In this document: one piece after another, positions 36,969 through 49,393 of the stretch
Layout: each line of letters begins with the position of its first letter
How positions within the stretch are numbered: the first letter of the stretch is position 1
NCBI GenBank assembly: GCA_003586115.2
Contig: QVOM02000112.1
Coordinates: forward strand, 49,324,143 to 49,388,142
Source: Salvator merianae
Lineage: Eukaryota; Chordata; Lepidosauria; Squamata; Teiidae
Length of the DNA: 64,000 bases
Direction of reading: 5' to 3'
Notes under the pieces: generated by a model
The model's database searches: none
What the model saw: the letters and a program-made list of their open reading frames with translations, nothing else
What the model was told of the DNA's origin: nothing
Made by a program: the position numbers and the translations under genes

Positions 36969-38085
36969 TAGGGATGTGCACAAAATTTCGAAGCAACGAA
37001 ATTTCGTACGAATTTCGTTGCTTCGCAACATTCGCATCGAATGCGAAGTGCCCTCTCTATTGCGAAAGTGAATAGCGAAACTCGCGGCCATTTTCGTCAA
37101 TTTTCGTGACCTTCGCCACTCACCGTGAACGGCTATTTTCGTCCCTTTTCACTGCGAAAACTGCGATGCAACGAAGCTCGGTAGCTTCGTAGCATCAAGT
37201 CTCTGCCTCTAGAGGTGGAAATTGTAATGCATCACATTAGGAAAGAAGGTATTTTTTTAACTCTTCGCCTGCCTCGCAGCGATCGCACCGCATGAGGATG
37301 AGAAACTCAGATGGCTAGGAGTTAATAAAACGTCTTTGATGGTGGTATATAGTTCTGCTTTTTGAAACGGAGGGCAAGACAAGACGTCATTTTGCTGCTG
37401 CTCGGAAGTAGGGAGGGAGGGCAAGACGAGGCGTCATTTCGCTGCTGCTCGGAAGTAGGGAGGGAGTTATTTCATCCTGCGGCTGCCGCCAGTCTTCTAA
37501 ATTACGCGCTGAGCTGAAGGCAATTGCTTCGCGCGTCGCTGACTAAGCCTGCCCACCTCGTAGGCGAGGTAATAATTTCTGTGCCCCAAACGATCGGCAC
37601 AGACGGCAGACAGCGACGAGTCGCGCTGATAAGTTAAATGGACAGAAGTTAGCGCGCATGCGCGCACAGACATGAGCGTTGAAAAGGCATCAAAAATGAC
37701 GAAAAATCAAAGCGAAAAAAATTATTTCGCTTGCTTTCGATCTGCAGTGAGGAACCCCAAACGTGCCTTCATTGCTTTGAATCCTGCTACAAATCGGCCG
37801 CCGGTAAAAAGTAAGCTCCGTGCAGTTTTTACCTTTAACGAAGCAACTCCTTAAATTAGCAATGTGGACGGTCAAATATAGAAGGGACAGGGCAGGGGGA
37901 TATGCGGCGTTTGTTTTTCGCTACTTATTTCATTGATTTTGCACGTCCGTTTTTTTCGCGAAAATTTTCGCTGTGAAAACGAAAATCGCCATTTTCGCGA
38001 CTTCCGTTTTCGTGCGAAAATGAAGCAACGAAGTTTCAATGCATTGCGAAACGAACAGAGAAAATTCCTTTCGTGCACATCCCTA
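36969..38085. mobile_element. CpG-rich hAT-type non-autonomous transposon nested in L1
   Basis: It begins TAGGGATGTGCACAAAATTTC and ends GTGCACATCCCTA. It is flanked by the exact 8-bp duplication CTTTAGAT (36961-36968 and 38086-38093), the hAT hallmark. Both subterminal regions are packed with TTTCG/CGAAA motifs, probably transposase binding sites. The interior is GC- and CpG-rich. A 60-codon frame at 37672-37854 (M-S-V-E-K-A-S-K-M-T-K) has no domain I recognise. A 47-bp unit is repeated in tandem at 37370-37463. The preserved CpG content suggests a fairly recent insertion. Confidence 0.88.
37370..37463. repeat. 47-bp tandem duplication inside the hAT element
   Basis: The unit starting GAGGGCAAGAC and ending GGAAGTAGGGAG occurs at 37370-37416 and 37417-37463 with a few C/T and A/G differences. 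It could be a local expansion of a binding-site cluster. Confidence 0.85.
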
Positions 38086-39639
38086 CTTTAGATTACTTCT
38101 TCCATCTTCTTCCACCTTCTTTTTAGCTGGACCAAAGAGTCAGTCTTATTATTTCTTCTCTTATTTCATCTGGCTCTTGTGGTCTCATTGTAAAATACAG
38201 TAAGTCTTTCCATTTTCCTTCTGTTTTAAAAAGCAATTTCATACCTTGACTTTTAAATCTCATTTCCCGCATTTTATCAAATCTATATTGTTCCATTAAA
38301 TACCTATACCAGTTACTTAATGTCCATTTAGTACTTTCCCTCCATCCCTGTACAATTGTTGATTGCGCTGCCAATATCATTTGAGCAAATAAATACTGTT
38401 TTTCCTCGCTTATTCTCCCTGATGTCACTTAAAAAAAAAAAAAAAAAACTAGTTCAGGTGATAAATTCAAATTTAAATTTAAAATATCATTAATTTCATT
38501 CTGAATAACTATCCAATATAATTTTTATAATATTCCCACCGAAGGTGGAAGTGTGTGCCTCTATGTCTACACCCATTCCAGCATTGCGGTGACATCATGG
38601 GTATCATATGTGCTAATTGTGCTGGTGTCCTATACCATCTATAAAATATTTTAAGGACCATCTCTTGTACCCTATTATTCTTTAAATCATTAATTTTCTT
38701 CATTTTTTTGCCCAACATTTTCCCTCGTAATATTAATATCTGACTGCCATATTTGAAACATGCTTTCCATTATTTCGTTCTTTTGATTTGTTAATGAGCC
38801 ATATATTTTACTCCCTATACCTTTTGACCCCTTCAAACATTCTTCCAATATTTCCTCTATCTCTGTCAATGGTCTGTAGATCAATAAATGTATGTTATTA
38901 GTTACCGACCAGTTTCTCAAAGAATTATAAGTTAGCCATCTTCTTCCCAGAACCTGTTATTTTCTGTTCCCTCCATTCTCCTCTAATATTATATAGATCC
39001 TTTAAATATTTAAATCCATTTTCCTTTAACTGGTATAATAATCTTTCTTCCATCACCTCTTGATCCTTATTTATATATTCAATAGTTGTATATTTTGATA
39101 TTTGTGGTGCTAGTTTCTGTTGATAGGGTCTCCAAATTTCCACAACTTGTTCCATTTTACCCCACATTAAACTACTATTCTCTAAATTATGTATCTTTTT
39201 CTCTATTTTTACCCATTTTTCTTCAGTTTTAACTTCTATTAATTTTTTCATTTGAAAAGCCACATAATATTTCTCCAGAGTGGGAATAGACCATCCTCCC
39301 TCCTGAATTCCCATATTTAATCCCATTTTCCTCAGTATTGGCCATTTTGTATTAAATATCCTATTATTTATCTTACTATCCCATTGTTTCAATATCCTAA
39401 TACTTTTTCAGGTAATACTTGAAATAAATACAAAATCCTTGGGATAATAAACATTTTCACCACTCTTATTCTTGTTAACATATGGTCATTCCCTCCTGGT
39501 GTATGGTTTTGGCAGCCATGGTCTTACTTATGCATGTTCAGGAGAACATGTAGTTCCTCACATGTATAATGCTGCAGGTATAACTCTGTAGTGTATAGCT
39601 CGCTGGCAGTTAGGAGAACATGCAGTCACTTTTACTTGT

Positions 39640-39835
39640 CTGTGAGTTGTTGTATCTCAGTGGTAGAGCAAACTGCCCAGAAAGGAGAGGGTCACCAGTT
39701 CAGTCCCCAATCTCTCCCTGGAAATAGGCAATAGCAAAACCATTTGTGTATCTCTGTCAAGAAAGCTGCACAGCAGTGCCCATCTGGTCAACCAGGAGTT
39801 GGCCGTGATGCAGCAGTACACAACAGCAACAACTG
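39640..39835 (+). repeat. tRNA-derived SINE with intact-looking A and B boxes
   Basis: TATCTCAGTGGTAGAGCA (about 39652-39669) resembles a pol III A box, and CACCAGTTCAGTCCC (about 39693-39707) resembles a B box. Together they form a tRNA-like head. The body 'GGAAATAGGCAATAGC...CAGTGCCCATCTGG' ends in 'CAGTACACAACAGCAACAAC' (shortened), a squamate SINE type of tail. Confidence 0.7.
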
Positions 39836-41247
39836 CAGGCTTTTGTATAATGCATTGGTGGTTTGTTGGAAGCAGACTATTGCGTTATATGAGTGGTGGC
39901 TGTATTTGTAAATTGTCTATATTTAGAGCACACTAAAGGTGCATAAAATGGTGAATTATATGAACCAGGAATTACACAGTAAAAGCTGCATGTTGGAAAA
40001 GTCAGAACAAATAAAAGGAGATATAATTTTGTAGTTACATTCTGGAATTTGCTATTGTGAGATGTGATGTTGGCCACCAGCTTGGTTAACTTCAAAAACA
40101 ATTTGTACAAATTTGTGGAAGACATTAGAGCAGTGGCTATTAGTCAACATGATGGTGTGTGCACCTCTTTATATTGGAAGCAGTATGTTTCCCAAATCCA
40201 GTATGTTAGTCTAGACTCCAGATAGTCTAGAAACTCCCTTTAAACAAAATAGACAAAAGTGGGTATTTGGAGATTGTAAGTCTAATAATTATTGACTGCA
40301 GATATCTAGCTACAAAGAATACAGTGTGAAAAGAATGCAGTATAATGATTGACAGTATTTAGATGGGATTCCAAATGAATATTGAGGTCTCACCTTTTTT
40401 CCTTATCCTGTGTTTATATTTGACATACAAGTATGTTTAGCTATATGTTTTTGTCAAATTCAGCTGCATACTCAATGAAAGCTTGATGTTGAACAGCATA
40501 GTAATTACAATGCAAGTTCTATCGCAAGGAAACTGATCTTCAACTAACAAAAGAAAAACAAGCAGCGTAACCGTGCCAATGATTTTATATCGTTTAGACT
40601 CAAGATATTCTTCAGTTATCTCATTTTATTCCTTTCTTTGCTTAGCTATCCTGACCATTGCAAGGCAGCTGCTGTTAGTCATTTTGCCAACTTGAATTCT
40701 TCAAACATTAGCTCTCTCTGCCTTAACAAAGGGAAGGAAGTGTACTGTCTTCTGTAGCATTCTTCTGTTTTATTGCCGGATTCTTTTTCATTTGTGAAAA
40801 ACAATGGTCAAGCTGACCAGTTTTAACCAATTGCAATGTGAAATTGCAGCTACATGCAGACTGCCTGGTAAAGAGGAAGGATTCAAAACTTTCCCCCCAA
40901 TTTTCCAACCAAGCAAAATGTAACTACTTTGCTTTTTAGAGTTAGGGGTGACTGTATACTGTGCAGTACTATTTTATGTACTGAATAAAATATAGTATGT
41001 TAGCACAAGTGCTTCCAAAGTGTTTGTCCTCGAAATGTTATTTTCTGAAAAGGATAGAGTGAAATAAAATGGGGGATGAAGGAAAAGAAACTAACAAGCG
41101 CTTGGGCATTTTGACAGTTCTGATAGAAAAAACGAAGGAGAACAGCCAGATAAGCTGTAAATAGTATTCAGTGTAGGAGAACATTTTGCTTGTTTTTTTG
41201 TTATATTATAAAGATAAAATCATCCTAAAGCAACATTTAATGTATAA

Positions 41248-41442
<195 letters not shown>

Positions 41443-42434
41443 TGAGAGTAGGCTTTAGACCAATGTGGTCTTTAATCTTCTGTTGCCTCGTGGGCCTTTT
41501 AGAGCAGTGTTCTGAATTCTACCCTTAAAATATCTAGGTGTAACACCTTAAAGACAAGTAACATTTCTGGAAACTTTCAAAGTACTGAAAAAAAGTCTTA
41601 ATCTTTGGGGTTACTGTTACGTTTTAATCATTAAAATGTGTTACATAGTTATTTGCAAATAATTTCTGTGCAGCATATCAATGTGATAGTTGTTTGAACA
41701 TTGACATATTGATATTCTGTAATGATTCCTAAATCTGAGGTCATGGCAGGATTCTGCCAAAACTCTGCAAGATCTTAGCTATTGACGGAGACAAGTTTGG
41801 ATTGTCAATGAAGCCAGAAAAAGTTTTAAAAAGCCTAAAGCCAACCATGTGAAAACAGAGGAGATCCTGCAGTCTAAATATATGATTCTCGAGAAACAGG
41901 AAGTCTTCCTCTTTTCTGCTTTATCCCTTGAAGAGGAAGCCTTCTTGGGGTATATGGGGTTGTGGCTGCTTACAACTGTGTTGGACTTCATGTTAATGAC
42001 ATCTTGCTCTAGGATTCTGCTTGCTAGGTATTCTATTTGCTTCTCATGTAAGAGGGAGCTCATTTCAGTAAGGATTACTGTTATTTTAGTATGTGGTTGA
42101 AACGTGCTAGAGTAAACACTGGGGGAAGACTGATGTGAATGTACCTTTTGTATTGTTTTTATAACTTCAGCTTTGAAATGGAATGGCTTTAATGCTTGGA
42201 AGCTTGCCTCGTTTACTCTAAGGTTTAGAGCTATTTCTAGCAAATGCAATTGAAGGTTTTTATGTTTTCATTTTACCTTTCTTGTTTTATTTTTGATGTG
42301 ACTGCTCATTAAAAGGTTACTTTTGGACCATGGTGAGGGGAAGCTTACTTCAGTACACATTTTCAGAGGCATAGACTCTTAAGACTATGTTTAGTGCAGT
42401 TTCAGAGAAAAGATGGTAGAATTCAAATGTGTAG

Positions 42435-42550
42435 TTGTGTTAGTCTGGATCAATAAGCAAGGGGGTCTTGTAGCACTTAGAGACTAACAAAGGGAAAGAA
42501 GTTGGTAGCATGAGCTTTTGTAGGCTATTGCTACTTCATCAGTAGGAAAA
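42435..42550. repeat. Interspersed repeat with 'TAGAGACTAACAAA' motif
   Basis: The segment contains 'GTAGTTGTGTTAGTCTGGAT', 'GTAGCACTTAGAGACTAAC' and 'TTGCTACTTCATCAG'. This order is familiar from a widespread reptile repeat ('GTGTTAGTCTG...TTAGAGACTAAC...CTTCATCAG'). I suspect a Penelope-like 3' end but cannot prove it. Confidence 0.5.
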
Positions 42551-42625
42551 GATGGTGGCGGTGTGTCTTCAGGCATCAGAATCTTTGAAGTTACTTCATC
42601 TGCAAAGGCCTGATGGCAGTAGGTT

Positions 42626-44280
42626 CAGTGCATCCTCCTTTAATGTGAGAGTTCTGTTCCAGGCAAAATGTTGCTTAAAAAGAATTTGTGTTATAAAACC
42701 AGTAGAACTCAATGTAAATGCAAAAATCTCCATTGATGCATGCTGTGATGGACCAACTCTATACAGTATTATAATAACTTTAATAGAGAAGGGCTCCTAA
42801 TGCAAGTAAGTGGAGGACAGGAAGCTGCATTGAACGGGGCACAGCATAAAGCCTCCTCCCCTCCGAGAGCATGTACCAGCTCAGATGGAGAGTACCCAGA
42901 GACTTGACTTGCCGCTGGAAATAACCCATGCACCAGGGATTTGTCAGGACAGTCAATAAGGAAGAGACCCAACAAAAGCCTGCCTTAGAATTGAAAGCAG
43001 CATACAAACCAGGAACCTGGCCAGACAGCTTTTTTTTAACAGCAAAAGAGAGGGGTTACAAGACCTGTTCCTCCTCTTCTTTCCTCTGCTGCTTTTCGTT
43101 TTCTTTCTCTCCCTCTGAAGTTGGTTCAGGTCAAGGCTGCTCTTCCGGCTGTTACTATGCTGTTCAGCTCTGCAGATGTGAAAAAGGCATGTAGCATGGG
43201 CTGCTAGGTCTTCTGTCCAAAACATATTGTAACTGTGCCACAGTATCTTAACATTATGGAGGTTAAGGCATTCATTTGAACTTTTTAAACCAATCCTTGC
43301 TGACTTGGAAGCTGCCCAGTCTTCCTTTCCTGAGCTTTGAACAAGGCATTCAAAGACCCACTTGGTCTTCTGGTCCTCCATCCAGATGTTCAGAGCCTTT
43401 CCCATCCCCCTCACCAATAGGTCTCTGTTTCTGAGCCTGCAACACTGTGACTACACTTGCATGAATTACATCTTCATGCTTTTTGGTGGTCTTGATCGTT
43501 GACTCCCCCAAGACTCTTACAGTGGCAGGGAACACTTTGCCTTCTTTGAGCTGAGTTTTGTCTTCAAGTGACAGGATGAACATCTGCTCTTTCACCTTTG
43601 CCTTTGCAGGACCTCTGCCTTGCTTTCAGCGTGCTTTGGAGCTATCTTTTCCTGCCTAAAAAAATAGCCCCTGCACCAAACAGCTATTTTTAAGCAAAAT
43701 AAATGAATAAATGAATAAAATTGCACATAGCAGGAAAGGTGTGCAAAAAAGACACGTACCTGCATGTTCCCCCCCAAAAGCATGCTTCATATGTGTGCAG
43801 ACACAGTAGTACTTAGCATTAACACAGGAATTCACTCATAGAATTGCCAGTCTCAGCACAGATAAACTAAAGCCTGCAAGCAGAAGCACTCAAAAGTACA
43901 CAGAATCATACAAAAACAATCACAGTTGACCAAAACAGCCAGAACGCATACTAATGGCTCACTCTACTTTCCATGTTTCACACTCATAAGCATTTAGGAT
44001 GCACAGAAACACTCCAAACCCACCGAAAATGCACCAAAACACACCAAGTCACATCAGAGGTTGTTTTTCAAAAAAAGCCATACCAAGCACATTTCTCACT
44101 GCCAAAAGAAAAGAGGGAAAACAGCTTCTGGATCAGAAGAAGTTCTCAGGATTGAATTATGACCTCTCCTTTTGGCAGCAGCAAAACATACTGGGTGAAT
44201 TACGGAAAGACAATAGGGGATCCATGGTCAAAATTTGCAACTCGTGTTCTGGTGAATCTGTGCCATGAGAATTCAGTTTA
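42626..44280 (-). mobile_element. Tigger-type (TcMar) DNA transposon, decayed
   Basis: The left end CAGTGCATCCTCCTTTAATG matches the termini of the element at 55454-57002 (CAGTGTATCC and, inverted, CAGTGCATCC). The minus-strand interior carries a Tigger/pogo transposase remnant (42953-43595). The right part (43620-44270) is the CA-rich region ending with 'GGCAGCAGCAAAAC', 'GATCCATGGTCAAAATTTGC' and a ragged end near 44275. That region is shared, inverted, with 55500-56080. Confidence 0.65.
42953..43595 (-). pseudogene. Tigger transposase pseudogene (N-terminal part)
   Basis: The frame at 43350-43595 gives L-G-E-S-T-I-K-T-T-K-K-H-E-D-V-I and the frame at 42953-43417 gives M-G-K-A-L-N-I-W-M-E-D-Q, then a N-L-H-N-V-K block. 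These are the HTH/CENP-B-type DNA-binding region and the 'LxxWIEDQ' and 'HNVK' motifs of Tigger/pogo transposases. A frameshift at about 43410-43420 separates them. The catalytic DDE part is not recognisable, so the enzyme is dead. Confidence 0.7.
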
Positions 44281-44669
44281 GAGAAGGATGCTGCTGCTAG
44301 CTAGTGATTTGAGGTACTAACCAAGATTAGGCAGCAAGCCTCAGGTCACCACAACTTCTGAAGTACCAAATTTTTCTGATACATACATTAAAAGATAAAA
44401 ACAGACCATGCCTGAATACAGGTTATTTAATAGACAAGATAGTAAGAGAGAAAAGGGTGAGGAAGGAAGAGTAAAGTAGACATCTCCTCATTCTCAAGTA
44501 GCTAGCATATAGAGCAGAACATTCTTTCAGATACACTTCAAGAAGATTACCAAATGCATATTGAGAGTCTGATGCTAAATAAATTGTGTAAATTATTTTT
44601 TAAAATGCAGCATTGGACTATGATATTGTATATGCATGCCTCTGCACCATGACTGCTAGCAATGTGGAG

Positions 44670-45008
44670 TAGGAATGTGCATGAAAAAAAAATGTTTTCT
44701 ATTCGTTTTTGAATTAAAATCTGTATTTTCGCTTTGTCAGTGAATTTCGTTGTCGAAAAATGCATTTTTTGCATTCATTTTCACATTTTTCGCATTCGTT
44801 TTTGCATTGAAAATGCCATTTTCATGGTTTAAACAGAGCGAAAATTGCGAAAATTCAACAAATTTTATTTTTCACAAAATAATAGGCTTTTTTGTTTCAT
44901 TTAAAAACTATAAATGCGGAAAAAGTCATTTTCATTTCGATGCAAAAATGTGCGAAAATGAAATTTCGAATGGATTTTCGAATACAAATCAAAATTTGTA
45001 CATCCCTA
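44670..45008. mobile_element. hAT-type MITE with perfect 8-bp target duplication
   Basis: It begins TAGGAATGTGCATGAAA and ends TTTGTACATCCCTA. ATGTGGAG is on both sides (44662-44669 and 45009-45016). The ends are those of the hAT element at 36969-38085. The 339-bp interior is AT-rich with repeated TTTCG/CGAAA motifs and little else. It is a shorter member of the same family. Confidence 0.88.
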
Positions 45009-45019
45009 ATGTGGAGTAA

Positions 45020-45690
45020 AGATATGCACAAATTAGATTGGCCTGGTTTGGTTCTTAAGAAACCACAACCGGATATAGGTGAACTGTTCATCCCCCAAAT
45101 TTAAAACTGGCTAGCTAGCTAGCTTGGGATTGGGGTCAACAGCTTCCACCCAGTGTCTACAGCTTCCCCCTTTTTTCCTTTGTTCCTGAAGCCTTTCCCT
45201 CTCACTACTGTGACCTTCTCTTTCTCCTCTCGTGATGATGCTCTTCCATTGTGACTGTGGCCTTCACCCTTTTCCCTTCACACTTGTGTCTCATATATGT
45301 GCTAGATTAGGCCACTGCTACCAGCTATGCAATTTTCCCAAGGGCTGGTCCTCCTGACAGACCATGCATGCCTCTACTTCCTGGAAGGCCTCAAATATCA
45401 TTGACCTTGTTTTAAATCTTCCAGGAAGTAGATATACACATTTCTGTGCTGTTGTCTTCCTGGGAGGACTTGTAGACCTCCTCTCCAAGGTCTAGTAGAC
45501 CAAGGCAAAGTCTCCTGACTAGCCTTTGGAAAATTGGCTGGCTAGTGGTAGTGGCCTAGGTTGGGCCAGCAAGGTAAGTGAAGAACAGGTATGAGAAGAG
45601 AAGGAAGGAGGCTATGGGTGTGAGACAGGGGAAAGTGGGAGACTGTGGTGTGAGGAGTTAAGGGGGAATTTAACTGAACAAACTGCAAAA
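45020..45690. repeat. Unidentified dispersed repeat, copy 2
   Basis: Shares ordered phrases with 33190-33960 (see that entry), including 'CTTCCTGGAAGGCCTC' and 'TAGTAGACCAAGGCAAAG'. Its left edge 'TAAAGATATGCACAAATTAG' resembles hAT termini ('TAGGGATGTGCAC') and directly abuts the target duplication of the MITE at 44670-45008. No right end was resolved. Confidence 0.4.
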
Positions 45691-46554
45691 TTTAAGCAAG
45701 ATTTGGTTTGATAGCAAACCCCTCAAACTCCTTATACTTGCAGCAACTCCCTACATCTCTAGCATGGAATATTAGCAGAAGAGGTATGAGTAATGTACAA
45801 GGGAAAGGGTAAATCCTGGGAAATGCCCTTCTAGTTGTAATGGGCTGGAAGAAAAAATAGTAATGGAATGCAGAGGACATAATGGTTTGGGAAAGATTAA
45901 TAGATACCTTACAGATCTCATTTCTTTTGTTCTACTCCTCAGTCTACAGTTTGGGATTTCTAGTTAGTACTTTGTTCATGATTTGGTGCACTTGTTAAAG
46001 TTTGGGCAAATTCCAAATAAGTCATCACCTGTGGACTGTTGAAGGGGTTGGTATAGCATGTATTAATGATATTTAGATAGATGAGCTGGGAGGCCCAGCT
46101 CTCACCATAATTCGTATTGATGCCAAGAACTAATGAAGCAATTCTGTTTCCCAAAGTTTCTGTTTCTGTCATCAGACCTTAATCTGCTGTGTGACTAGGC
46201 TGTGAAACTTATCCTGCAGTTGATGCAGGGAAAAGTAACAGAGTTGTTACTAGTTTTGCTGCATACCTTCCTGCCCAACTGATTAAGCTCTCTGATGTTG
46301 CTTTGCTATCATATCAGAAGCCCCATCCATGGAGGTGTTTGGAACTTCATCCTAATATATGCTTCAAGTGTGCAAGACTAGGACTGTGTGTCAGTGTGGT
46401 TATAGAGCAGCATATGCAGTGAGACTCTCAAAACATGTGGAGTTTTATAATCTAAATGATTGACAAAGCTGGCATTTCTAGTGAAGCTCTCTTCTCCCTT
46501 TGCATTTGTGGGATAGGATAAAGCTATTAACAAATGCCCTTGGCAGCTGAGTGG

Positions 46555-46862
46555 CTAGAGCTCAAGTGAGGAGGAAGAAGAAGAAGAAGAACTTGGTTTT
46601 TATACCCCGCTTTTCTCGCCCGAAGCTGACTCAAAGCGGCTTACAAGGTTATTTTTCGCCCGAAGGCTTACATCTGTCTATCTTCCGCATCACACAATGT
46701 GATGCTCCCTATTTATCTACTTGCAATTACTTGCTTTCGAACAGCTAGGTTGGCTGGAGCTAGAGGCCAGTAGAGAGCGCTCATCCTCTCTACACGGCAG
46801 ACAGGGGCCTTGAACTCTGATCCTCCTATTGAAAGATCAGTGCCTTAGCCTTCTGCGCCACA
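46555..46862 (-). repeat. tRNA-derived SINE copy B (-)
   Basis: Read on the minus strand, this starts with a tRNA-like head (TGTGGCGCAGAAGGCTAAGG ... GATCAGAGTTCAAGGCC) and continues through the body shared with 20335-20605. It ends with AAAAGCGGGGTATAAAAACC and a (TTC)n tail that appears as (GAA)n on the + strand near 46561-46590. The head makes this the more complete of the two copies. Confidence 0.75.
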
Positions 46863-48288
46863 ATACCCAACATGAATTAGCCAACACTGCTGAGCATATT
46901 ATCATGCATACCATAAAGGAAAGAGGTCATATCTCCCTGCCATCATTTTTCCACCTGTTGTCTTCATACGGAATAAGAAGTAGGCTTTTGGCATCTTGGT
47001 GGAAGTATGAGGTGACAATACCAGTGGAGACTTATTATGACAAATATACTAGACACTTTTAGAACTCTGATGGTCAAGAGATTAGGCTCCATGGTTTGAA
47101 GTAGCTTTACTGATATGTCCATGGATTTGTCTAGTTCACTTATTTAGCACCAGTTTCAGTTATTACACTCTTGTGTGTGAGGTCAAATAGCTTGCCTGGA
47201 TTGAGTCAACCACACATTGTCTTGTCCTTTGCCATCATGTGTCATGAAAGGTAGTTAAAATGGAGTGGTTTGTAGAGGTCCAAGAAGTGATAAATGCATC
47301 CTTGTGAGACATGGGAGTTGGTGGATGAGTAGATTCTCTTAAGTAGTAATGCCTAGACTACTGAATAGACCCCCCTGATAGTATGTCATGACTATCATTA
47401 TACATCTGTAGTTAAGAAACAGGTTTCTGCACAGGCGTTTGGTTAATGAGATATTCCTCTGTGCTGTAGTAGGGGCTTATTATGTTGTGAATAATTACTT
47501 TTGTAATTATCCATACTAGTTTGGTCTTCAGTATATTCTTGTTTTTAATCTATTACCCATGGCTTAGTTTATTTTAAGATGGGTTCTAGATACAAAAAAA
47601 AAAAAAAATAACTAACCAAATCCTATTCATGTTGATAGTGTGTACTTGGTTGAAGCCTTGGAACATACATTGTATGTTTAGATTTGAACTGATAGTATAA
47701 GTGCTCTGGGCTTTCGTTTCTGGAGAATCTGTTACATTATAGTTTTTAAAATGCAGAAAATAGAAAGAAACACTAATTTTGGCAAAAGAAATGCAAAGAG
47801 GCAGTGGAGTAAGCAAAAAGAAAATTTGAGGAACATATTGTCAAAACTGTAAAGATTCTTCAGATACATTAGAAGCTGGAAGCCAGCCAGGGAGAGTTTA
47901 GGATCTCGGATGAAGAGAGAATCAAAGGTGTGCTTAGAGGAAAGGAAACTGCAGAAAAGCTGAATGAATTATTTGCATCTGTCTTCATAGAAGATAATTT
48001 GGGGCAGATCCTTGAGTCTGACCACCTATTCTTGGGAAGGTGAAGTAGTTAGACATACAATGATGACTGTCAGCTCTATGGCCAGTGCACTGCCATCTTT
48101 GTCTGTGTCACAGTCTCAGCCATGCCTGCTTTTCTCACTGATCCAGTGTTCTCTCTTGTTTGTGGTTAACAGGAATGCAAATAAAGAGAGCCTGAGAACC
48201 CCAGTTGTTATGACTATGATGTGCTGGATCATGGAGATGCAGGAACTGAGAACTGCTAGGATTGTTTATGTGCCTGATGCTTGCTTCT

Positions 48289-48366
48289 CTCCTTGTATTC
48301 TGTTATCATTGTATTCTGTCTGGGGCCTAAGATGGTAATTCTGGCAGAATAACAGAATACAAGGAG
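48289..48366. repeat. Perfect 18-bp inverted repeat (hairpin) at a LINE insertion edge
   Basis: CTCCTTGTATTCTGTTAT at 48289-48306 is exactly inverted at 48349-48366, with a 42-bp loop. The right arm is close to where LINE coding sequence resumes. The arms may be the trace of an unresolved inserted element occupying about 48030-48366. Confidence 0.75.
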
Positions 48367-49219
48367 CACAAGTAAGAGAACAAGTGGTAGGCCTTATTAA
48401 CAAATTAAACATCAGCAAATCACCAGACCCTGATGGCGTGCACCTAAGAATTATTTTAGAGCTTAAAGCTGAGATTGCAAACCTCCTAACAAAAATATGT
48501 GACTTATCATTGTTTTCAGTTTCTGTTGTTGAGGACTGGAAGATGACTAACATAACTCTAATTTTTTAAAAGGGCTAAAGGGGAGACCCAGAAAATTATA
48601 GGCCTGTTCCAGGAAACTTGGTGAAAACCATTATTAAAGATAACATTACCAAATATTTAGAGGCACAAGACTTGCTCAAAGACAGCCAGTATGTTTTCTA
48701 TAAGGGAAAGTCCTGTCTAAATAATCTTATAGAGTTTTTTTGAATGTGTTAACAAACATTTGGGTAAGGGCAATCCGATGAACATCATCTATTTTAGATC
48801 TTCAAAAAACTTTTTATAAAGTCACTCTTGAAAGACTTTTCCATAAACTTAACAATCATGGAATAAAAAGGTAGGTCCTGTTATGGATAAGCAACTGGCT
48901 AAGGAGCAGAAAACAGTGAGTAGGTGTAATTTGACATTTCTCACAATAAGGAGTTATAACAAGTGGAATCCCACCAAATTCTGTCCTAGGACCAGTGCCT
49001 TTTAACATATTTATACATAATCTGGATTCAGGTATAATCAGTGGAATAGCTATAATGGCACCAAATTGTTCAGAGTGATAGAAACAAAAAAGGGACTGTG
49101 AATAACTCAGAAGAACTGTGCATTGGGAGACTGGGCATCGAAATGGTGGATGCTTTTCAGAGTGAACAACTGTAGAGTGATGCATGTTGAAGCTAAAAAT
49201 CCTAACTATTCATATACAC

Positions 49220-49345
49220 CAGTAGTTCTCAACCTTTTTTCACTTGCACATCCCTTGGCACCCCATTGCCATAAATTGTACCTTTCATATTAGCAAATGT
49301 TTGTAATTAATATAGTTGTCTACATTGTTGACATATGTGCCATTT

Positions 49346-49393
<48 letters not shown>

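Larger units (their letters stand above)
36790..39490 (-). mobile_element. L1 LINE, 5'-truncated, antisense, split by a hAT insertion
   Basis: Minus-strand frames at 38925-39392, 38690-38920, 38509-38718 and 38123-38428 give the C-terminal part of L1 ORF2. They include a C-W-N-G-C-R-H-R-G-T-H-F-H-L-R-W block (the L1 C-x-x-C...H...W motif) and, upstream near 39400-39480, the equivalent of V-V-K-M-F-I-I-P-R-I-L-Y-L-F-Q. Frame changes between blocks show it is inactive. The 3' end of the L1 lies toward 36790 with A/T-rich sequence. The hAT element at 36969-38085 inserted into it. Confidence 0.8.

Noticed and set aside
39652..39707. tRNA gene
   Set aside because: The A and B box matches belong to a SINE head with a SINE body and tail. 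The cloverleaf is not complete.
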